Below, in pieces: positions 29,850-36,666 of a stretch of DNA of 36,666 bases. The first letter of the stretch is position 1, and each line of letters begins with the position of its first letter. The DNA is from Zarea fungicola (Eukaryota; Ascomycota; Sordariomycetes; Hypocreales; Cordycipitaceae). The notes below the pieces were generated by a model. It ran no database searches. It had not been told where the DNA came from and saw only the letters and a list, made by a program, of their open reading frames with translations. The stretch spans positions 5,044 through 41,709 of the forward strand of contig FWCC01000297.1 in the NCBI GenBank assembly GCA_900169235.1, written 5' to 3'. The position numbers were made by a program, and so were the translations under genes.

Positions 29850-32800
29850 TCAACTCGGGGGTGTATCCTCAATCCTATCCTCCGCAAGACTCAGCCTCTC
29901 AAGTCCCCGTTCCCAGGAGTCTACACTACCATGGAACCGCAACAAAAACCAGGTCCTAGCTTCAGTTACTATTAAAACTGTTGACCGTGAAACTGTAAAG
30001 TACTCTGGATGTGCCTGTGCGGGCAACAAGAGGAATTTGCTGCCGTTGCATGTTACCCACTGGCTATCGCGACTTATTCCATAGCCATATTCGCAGCCCC
30101 GTTGAGATGAAAGGAATCTATAAATGGATGAGCTAGTACAAGTTGCTCCATTCCGTGTCAGGATTCCAGCCTCGACCAAGATCTGTGATGTGCTAGGCTC
30201 AAGGCACCCTGGCACGAACAAGTCTGTTGTCCCGCCGTTATAGATACACTCGCCTGTGCCAATTCGCCATATCAGCAGTCTATCATGAAGGTCAACCGCA
30301 GAGATTATACTGGAATCGTGCGAAAATTGAGCTTCCCTTAAAGAGCGACTGTGCTTGTTGCGTAACTTCTGTATGTATTGCCTTGATTGAACATGCCAGA
30401 CTTGCAGAGAGTTTCCGTCACATCTTGTGGCCAGGAGTTCCAGGTCTTTAGAGAAAGAAAAGAAACTCGTATGCAAACCTTTTGGCCAATCGGTCCAGCA
30501 TAAGTATTCTCCGGATACAATACACCATATTGACACTACTCCTTGCAGGATAACTGCGATACGACTATTATCCATTGAAATGGCAGTTTTGTAAAACCAG
30601 TTAAGCTCGGGCACTTGTATCGATATTTTTCGTATACAAATACCGGTTTTCACTTTCCAAACCAGTACTGGTGCCTTCATCGAACCAACGGCAGCTACAA
30701 GCTCCGAGTCTGGAGAGAAATTGATCAACGGGTCGTCAGGAACTGTTTCGTTCATTGTGTAGAGTCGCCTACCAGATTCGGCACTCCAAATACCCATACT
30801 GGTAGATAAGACGTTCGCACTTGCCACGGCAATAAATTTGGAGTTTGGCGAAAGACGAATCCTTTCGACTGCACCCACAGACTCTGAGAGACTTAGATGC
30901 CAAAGAATTACTGTACCGTCTTCATGGCCTGAAGCCAAAAGAGTTGAGTCATGGGAGTATGCCAACGAACAAACCCCGCTAAATGACCGCCGAAGTATCG
31001 CAATGTCTGTATCTGTTTCAATGTTGCGAATCTCCACCTGTGGTTCATGACAGTGCTTCAAAGCGCAATACACCAAATCGGATGACAAATCGTAACTGGC
31101 TATCTCCTCGCCATAGTTTTTAGCCATGACTGTATATTCCCTTGACATCATGTTCCATCTTCGCATTTCGCCATTGTCAGTCGTCGAGATCAGTTCCATG
31201 TCACCGGAGAATCTCAGATATAAAATTTCGCTCTCACTCTCGGGAAGTAGCTGGAAAGCCTCACCTGATACAGCATTCCAGACAAGTAGTGTTCCGTCCC
31301 TTGATCCTGAGGCTATAAACCGTGAGTCTGGAGAGACGGCAATGGAGTTGATCCAGTTTGCGTGGCCGTCGAAAATATTAATACATTCACCAGACTCGAC
31401 GTTCCAGAGCCGGAGAGTTCCGTCACGACATCCGGACACAAGCAGGTTTGGGTTTGACAAGAAAGCAACAGCACAAACTCCGTCCTTATGGCCATGTAGC
31501 ACTTGTATGCATTCACCCAGACTGGTGGACCAAATTCGTATCGTCTCATCGAGAGACGCCGAGGCAACAAGCCTTGAGTCAGATGAAAAGCCGACGCCAG
31601 AAACGTTCCCGACATGACCTTCTAGCAGATGAACGCATTTACCCGATATTACATGCCACAGTCGTATTTGTCTGTGGCAGGAGGAGGCCAATATGGTTGA
31701 ATCAGGGGAAAAGACCAGCAGGTAAACGCCCGATGCGTGTCCGTCAAGAGTCTGAAGATATTCGTCCCAGTCATCTTGAGCCTTTGGAAGGTTGTATAAA
31801 GTCTGTTGAATAACCTGACTGAACTCTTGTCTCAATTTACTCCTTTCTGGGGCGAATATTATAACTGACGAGTATAATCGAAGCGGGGTGTGATCAAGAA
31901 TTTGAAGGTTTGCACGGATGCATCGCTCCGCATCGTACAGGAATAATGAGATATTTTCGGTACTTTCGTTCTTAAAAAGTTAGCAGTATTGACCAAGTAA
32001 CTTGTCTAAAAATTTAACATACCTGGAACAAAGACCGCAGATTTCTGATAATATCAAGGCAGTCTGCGACTTTCCCCATCAGACTCAACGCTTCGATCCA
32101 GTGAAGCAGATGTTTCTTCAGAAATTGATATACTTTGTCAATACTAATGAATTCTTTGGTTGCTTGTTGCAAGTGGTATACCCAGTAAATGCATGCATAC
32201 TGCATGGACGGGGGAAGGTGCTTGTTTATCGTCTGAGAGCTGATTTCTGAACGAACGGTGTCTGGATCCTCGATGCCGCAAATATTCTGCTTTAAATTGT
32301 GCATGAAAGTCATGCATTGAATCGCAACCCGACTCTCCGTCTCATTTTCGTCCATCCAGAACTCATGTGAGTCGCGGCTTTCGGTATTTACAAGGAAGTC
32401 CCGAAACGAAAGATGCAGCACGGTGACTGGTAAATTTGGATCCGAGGGAACTCTCAATACAGAATGAAGAAAGTCTAACTGGGCATCGATTTGCCTTTTA
32501 GGAATATCCAGGATCTCGGCTAAGGCACTGGTTGGTAACGGGATTGCAAGGAATACCAATGTGCCTATGATGAGCTTGAAGTTTTCCAGCGCCTTTTGCC
32601 GTTGACTCTTGTGAAGGCCAGTAATAAGCTGCTCCAAAATCGAGATATAAGTAGTTTCGAGTCTTAACAAGTGATCTGGGCTGGATTTATGCCCTTCTGC
32701 CTGAAACATAAGAATTGCTCTCAGCTGCTCGTCTGGGGCTCCGCATATTCGATCGCCGAGAAAGAGACATATTGTAGAAGCAACGATGAAGAGAGGAGCT

Positions 32801-34137
32801 GCTATCCGGCTGAGATGCTCAATATCCTTCTGAGCGGGCCAGTTTTCAGCTAGTTGTCTGTCCTTGACCACGGTCAAGTTGTAGTCGTCTCTAATGTTCG
32901 CCAGCTCATGTCTAAGGAAGATGAAAATGTCGCGCTCGACCGTCGGTTCAGTCGCCTTCTCCAGGATTACGTCTTCATATGCACCATGAATTTTTTGGAA
33001 TGCGAGGCGAGGATGCAGGTCCGGGCGGCTGGTAATGAGTATCTTCAAGCGCAATGGGATGTGGCCATGATTGGCCCGCGACAACAGATGAACCAGGAGT
33101 CGAATGTCATCATCAGGGGCGCACTCGTCAAGTGCATCAATAACTATCAAAGCGGGACGGTCCCCTCTAACTGTCACAGTTTTGATAAGCGGTTCGAAGA
33201 AGAGCTTTTCAACTTGTTCCCGTGCTGTCTTCCTGATAAGGGCGGGATCTGCGTCGAGGGCCGCCTTGATGTAGCTTGCTGTGGCAGGTTCACGAACGGC
33301 AAGATCGGCACCAACAGTGGTAAAAAACTTGGACAAACTTGCTCTATCGTGATATGTTCTCTTGAAGAAAAAACTGGCGCTTAGCTGGCCTATGCAAGCG
33401 AACGTTTGTGCTACGCTCCTGGAGATGGTGGACTTCCCAGTACCAGCCATTCCATTGAGCCAAAAAATGGACTTTGCAGATGGGTCGGCGATCCATTCCT
33501 GGATTTTTGTTAGGATTTCACCGCGGGTGTCGCCAAGACATGTAGGATATTGCTGATCTGCAAAGGAATCGAAGGATGCACCTTCGGCTACTGGAAGTCT
33601 GTCCAGCACGAACTTGCGATCAATGTCGAGAGATACGAGCCTAATTGGCCAGGGTTAGTGCTTGCATAGACCGAGGAATGTAACCAAACACAGATATTCT
33701 GATACATACAAGTGGTCGAACTGCAGGGCCTTCTCGGTTAGTCGTTGGCATTCTTTCAACTTCACCAGGTACTCCTTAACATCCTTGCTCTTAAGTGGCC
33801 AAGTAAGAGCTGCCAGCACTCTTTCGCCTCTGCTCTGCGACTCATCAGGAGTGGAAAGTTTCATATAAAGCTCATTCAGGATTGTCTCGCAGGCAGCCAT
33901 GATGCCAGGAAAGCTCCGAGAAACCTTCAGCTGAGCACTGTCGGTGGTCGAAAGAATTGCCTTTAACTGCCCAAAAAGATAATGAAGGGCCGTGGCTTCC
34001 TTTACGAGTGCAGCTTTGTCCTTTCGGGCATTGCTTATATCGCGACTGTACTGGATGAGCAAGGCAATCACTTTTGTAGAACAGTCAGCAACGCCCATGA
34101 CGTTGGCGACAATGCCTAGATTGTCTAAACTGGACAT
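29850..34137 (-). CDS. NOD-like receptor: HeLo-like/Fungal_N - NACHT - WD40
   Basis: Three exons, 34137-33710, 33640-32023 and 31970-29850 (introns 69 and 52 nt), encode 1,388 residues. Splicing joins QFDHL to LVSLDIDRKF and RSLFQ to NESTENIS, typical of fungal STAND proteins. Residues 1-150 are an all-helical domain beginning MSSLDNLGIVANVMGVADC, like the HeLo-like/Fungal_N domains of fungal NLRs. The linker RLPVAEGASFDSFADQ precedes the NACHT NTPase: P-loop GMAGTGKST (about 206-214) and Walker B ALIVIDALDE (306-315). From about residue 757, some twelve WD40-type repeats follow, the first four clear (LDGH.., LEGH.., LHGH.., FDGH..), the rest degenerate. The tail (YGISRDSQWVT) is typical of the class. 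Such receptors control non-self recognition and programmed cell death in fungi. The ligand is unknown. No inactivating change seen. Confidence 0.93.
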
Positions 34138-35553
34138 GATGTGTTCAGTGATTGTAGAAAAACCACGACATAAATGCTTGAGTTGAGATGATGATGCGGG
34201 CGGGGTTCTATCCCGAGGCTGTGCTAATGCTGCAGGTTTTTGGGGCGTGACATGGCTCCTGCATATTCGCCCTCTAGTTACATGGGATGTACCTCTGACG
34301 AAGAGTGCCCAGTGGCGTGGGGACGAAACAAACGTTTTTGTATAGTTACCATACAGCGGACCAGAACAGAAAAGCAAACTGCGAGCCCAGCTGGTCACTA
34401 CCTTTTGTTTCTCGAAGTTGCAGACGCAACAATGCGACGATATTATTCGCATCTGGATAGACTTTCAAAGAGACAGTACCATGTGGCAGCGCATTACGCG
34501 TTGGTGGCGTTACAACACAGATAGCCAGGGTACAGGGTGTGGAGCTTACGTTGATTGGCTTGAAGAGTTGCTCCCTGGAACCTACCAGGAGCATGCCCTG
34601 GAAACCACCCTGAAAGCTCATGCTGAAAAATATTAGTCGTAACAAGTTTTCGTATTAAATCTGGGATTTGGTAATGGTCATCTGCGTCGGTTGAGTACCG
34701 CAACAGGTTTGTCTGGTAGTTATGAGGGAACTGCGACTGCGAACGCAGTGTAAGTCAAATGGCAGTTTGTCCTGTTTTATAATGCTCGACATACACACCA
34801 ATTCATGGTTTGTACATATGCTAGGCTGCCCCTTGGAGGAGTCTGAATTTGGTTAGCAGCTTCTTCAACAAGTTGATGGGCATTTCTCTTGCTCAAAGTA
34901 TTTGTAATACCATCGATGTGTTCAAGCGTGGAGCAAAGCGGGAGTGTTCAAAGATTTTTGCTGCATGAGAACATGCATATAAAGGGGCTTTTATCCATAG
35001 TTCATGGAGGAATTGACGAGTTATTTATCAAACTGGCTGCTTGGTAGTCCCGGGCTCAATCAAGCCAGAGACGGATTCAATTAGCCAAGTTGAGGCCATA
35101 AATTGAACATGATTGGTGAACCACAGAGACCCAATGATATAGACACAATACGTGCTAGAATTTAAAGATTGACAGTCTATTAGATCCTTACTAAAAGAAT
35201 AAAAACAAGAACGTCAACTAATTTGCTTTAGGCCCCGCCCAATGTTCGTACCTGCTGGACGGCCTTTGGTTTGCAATAGTCATGTTAAATATGGTGATAA
35301 GATTCCTCGCATAGTATATAGATGCATAAGCTTGCGTCTTAACCTGGTCAACAGGAGAAAATTCCCGTATATACTAGAAAAGGGAACAAGAAGAGAAATG
35401 TACTAGCTACCCCGTGATGAGCCTCCCCTTATATTCACGGCGGGCTAAAGTCGGTCGCCGAGTTGGCCGATAGATGCAGAGATGTGCCCTAGTCACTCAA
35501 GAACTCGTAGGTTGGTCAACCCCTTTATCGAGTAGCCGCAACTCTGGCATCCT
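34138..35553. other. Intergenic between NLR and HDEL-protein genes
   Basis: About 1.4 kb. The left end is the NLR promoter and leader; the minus-strand frame runs open to 34452 but the extra part has no domain character. At 34552-34610 lies element B, similar to element A. The rest (about 34640-35450) is AT-rich with no open frame of note. The last 100 bp are the 3' region of the minus-strand gene ending at 35554. No gene supported. Confidence 0.5.
34552..34610. repeat. Element B: related sequence upstream of the NLR gene
   Basis: GATTGGCTTGAAGAGTTGCT followed by CCCTGGAACC and then CCCTGGAAACCAC. It shares word order and spacing with element A (29425-29478) and lies about 415-475 bp upstream of the NLR start, as element A lies 250-305 bp upstream of TRM2. 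Roughly two thirds of positions agree by eye, so this is tentative. Confidence 0.4.
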
Positions 35554-36171
35554 CTAGAGCTCATCGTGAACCTTGAAAGGATTGGTACCAACAGCGTCCA
35601 AGGGCCAAACAAGGAAGGTATAGATGATGTCACCAGCGGTATCTTTCAGTGTCCAGTATACACCGTTATCAGCTGTGATCCAATCACTGGCGGAAGTAGA
35701 TGCATCCCACATCATATCATAAGCTAGGCTCCATGGTATGTTCTTAGGCAGGTATGCAGAGCTGCCGGTGGCGGTCATGGCCCAACCACCACCAATGTCT
35801 TGCGAAAAAGTTCCCTCTCCGCTGACTTTCGCTAAAGCATTGGCAAATTGAGTGGCAACATAGTCGATTGCTCGCCCGTTGGCAGCGCTAGGAAGAGTCC
35901 ACTTGCTGGCATACTCATAAACCAGGCATCTCCCAACCTGAACTGCCCACCCCAAGTATTTTGAACCTGTGTACCATTTGCCATCTTCCATTTGGCCACG
36001 ACCATGTAGAGCAGCTGCCGTGGATTGACTGTACACGGCTGCTGAGATATCCCCCCCGCCGTGACTGATCATGAACTCAGCAATACTGGCATTCTCAGGC
36101 GAATCGAGCCACGAGACGGCCTGTGCCGAGGCGGCAAGAGCACCTAGGACTGAAAAGGTGTTCAACTTCAT
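35554..36171 (-). CDS. Predicted ER-targeted small protein ending in HDEL, unknown function
   Basis: Single exon of 205 residues. I chose ATG 36171 because it opens a clear signal peptide (MKLNTFSVLGALAASAQA); the frame is open upstream but that part lies around the TATA box. The last four residues are His-Asp-Glu-Leu, directly before TAG, the classic fungal ER-retrieval signal. The mature part is about 187 residues, rich in Trp, Tyr, Ala and Ser, with one cysteine (Cys82) and one glycosylation site (N27-A-S). No thioredoxin, chaperone or hydrolase motif is seen, so it does not look like the usual HDEL proteins (BiP, PDI). I do not recognise the family. Possible roles, all inference: an ER-lumen protein, or a secreted protein using HDEL for retrograde transport. 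Confidence 0.78.
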   Translation of the reverse strand: MKLNTFSVLGALAASAQAVSWLDSPENASIAEFMISHGGGDISAAVYSQSTAAALHGRGQMEDGKWYTGSKYLGWAVQVGRCLVYEYASKWTLPSAANGRAIDYVATQFANALAKVSGEGTFSQDIGGGWAMTATGSSAYLPKNIPWSLAYDMMWDASTSASDWITADNGVYWTLKDTAGDIIYTFLVWPLDAVGTNPFKVHDEL

Positions 36172-36666
36172 TGAGATGATTTTAAAGAAAGATAATAAGT
36201 GAGTGTGAGATGCAGAGAGAGAATTTATTGTGACCTGTGGATCGGATGAGTGAAGAAACCCAGAAGAAATGAAAGAGACTGACGAAGATGGCCATGCTTT
36301 TATAGACAGTAGCAATAGTGTTCGAAATGTTCTCAAGAAGAGAAAATCACTTTGTATAGTCAAATTGGCTTCTATAATCTTACCTCAGCACTACATAAGG
36401 TTACAATTGTCAGTTGTAGGACTGGTGACAGCTGTGGTTCCAAATATTCTGGCTAGGTATGAACCTTGTGTTGGACTACTATAGGAACACGGGGAGTATC
36501 GGTTGCACAAGTGAGACGACAGCAGTATATGCCACGGCATAGCGGATCAACATCAGTGCTAATCTTACTGGCTGCCAGTTGAGACCAGGGAACAGGATGC
36601 CGTATTTGGCGCAAGACTAACAACTAGCGTAACGGCAACTAGTTTCTTGGGCGGCCGACTTCGTTC
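36172..36666. other. Promoter of the HDEL-protein gene and right edge of window
   Basis: Contains the minus-strand 5' leader, rich in CT/TCTCTC words on that strand (plus 36185-36225), and a TATA-like box. The rest to the window edge shows no gene; a short plus-strand frame at 36269-36484 has no domain. Confidence 0.45.
36297..36305 (-). promoter_or_regulatory. TATA-like box of the HDEL-protein gene
   Basis: CTATAAAAG on the minus strand lies about 126-134 bp upstream of the ATG at 36171. The spacing implies a leader of roughly 95-105 nt, plausible for a filamentous fungus. Confidence 0.45.

Noticed and set aside
34138..34452. N-terminal extension of the NLR to an upstream ATG
   Set aside because: The extension adds 105 residues without domain character, while ATG 34137 has A at -3 and starts exactly at the usual beginning of the helical domain.
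1..36666. CRISPR array, bacterial operon or complete tRNA/rRNA gene
   Set aside because: No regularly spaced direct repeats, and no sequence with a convincing A box, B box and cloverleaf or rRNA similarity was found by eye.

Overview
The window looks like nuclear chromosomal DNA of a filamentous ascomycete, most likely a Sordariomycete (Hypocreales-like). This is inferred from short GT-AG introns (about 50-80 nt) with CTAAC-type branch sites, A/CCATGG-like start contexts, a fungal NACHT-WD40 receptor, AT-rich relic DNA between GC-rich genes, and the protein families present. No bacterial, organellar or CRISPR features were seen. I found fifteen genes and one decayed retroelement. Exon structures were worked out by hand from reading frames, splice signals and family conservation.

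Left block (about 1-11.7 kb), mostly housekeeping: an unrecognised 363-aa protein with a CxC/CxxC cluster (+); DLT1-like membrane protein (-); nucleoporin NDC1 (-, 3 exons); endosomal Qa-SNARE PEP12 (+, 2 exons); mitochondrial insertase COX18 (-); ER mannosyltransferase ALG11 (+, 4 exons). NDC1/PEP12 and COX18/ALG11 are divergent pairs sharing upstream regions.

Middle block (about 12-20.4 kb), accessory: a 228-aa secreted protein, an alpha/beta hydrolase, a secreted pepsin-type aspartic protease, then about 3 kb of AT-rich, TA-rich DNA holding a non-LTR reverse transcriptase relic, and finally a small secreted precursor with two Lys-Arg sites and a C-terminal four-cysteine segment. Its stop codon lies inside an 11-bp tandem repeat.

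Right-centre block (about 21-29.2 kb), housekeeping again: a secreted gamma-glutamyltranspeptidase with nine coding exons (-), the UCS-domain myosin chaperone CRO1/She4 (+), and the tRNA m5U54 methyltransferase TRM2 (-) with two candidate starts suggesting mitochondrial and nuclear/cytosolic forms.

Right end (about 29.8-36.7 kb), accessory: a 1,388-aa NOD-like receptor (HeLo-like/Fungal_N helical domain, NACHT, degenerate WD40 propeller), about 1.4 kb without a gene, and a 205-aa protein with a signal peptide and a C-terminal HDEL. The best candidates for undescribed biology are this HDEL protein, the Kex2-type precursor beside the transposon relic, and the NLR with related sequence elements on both sides.
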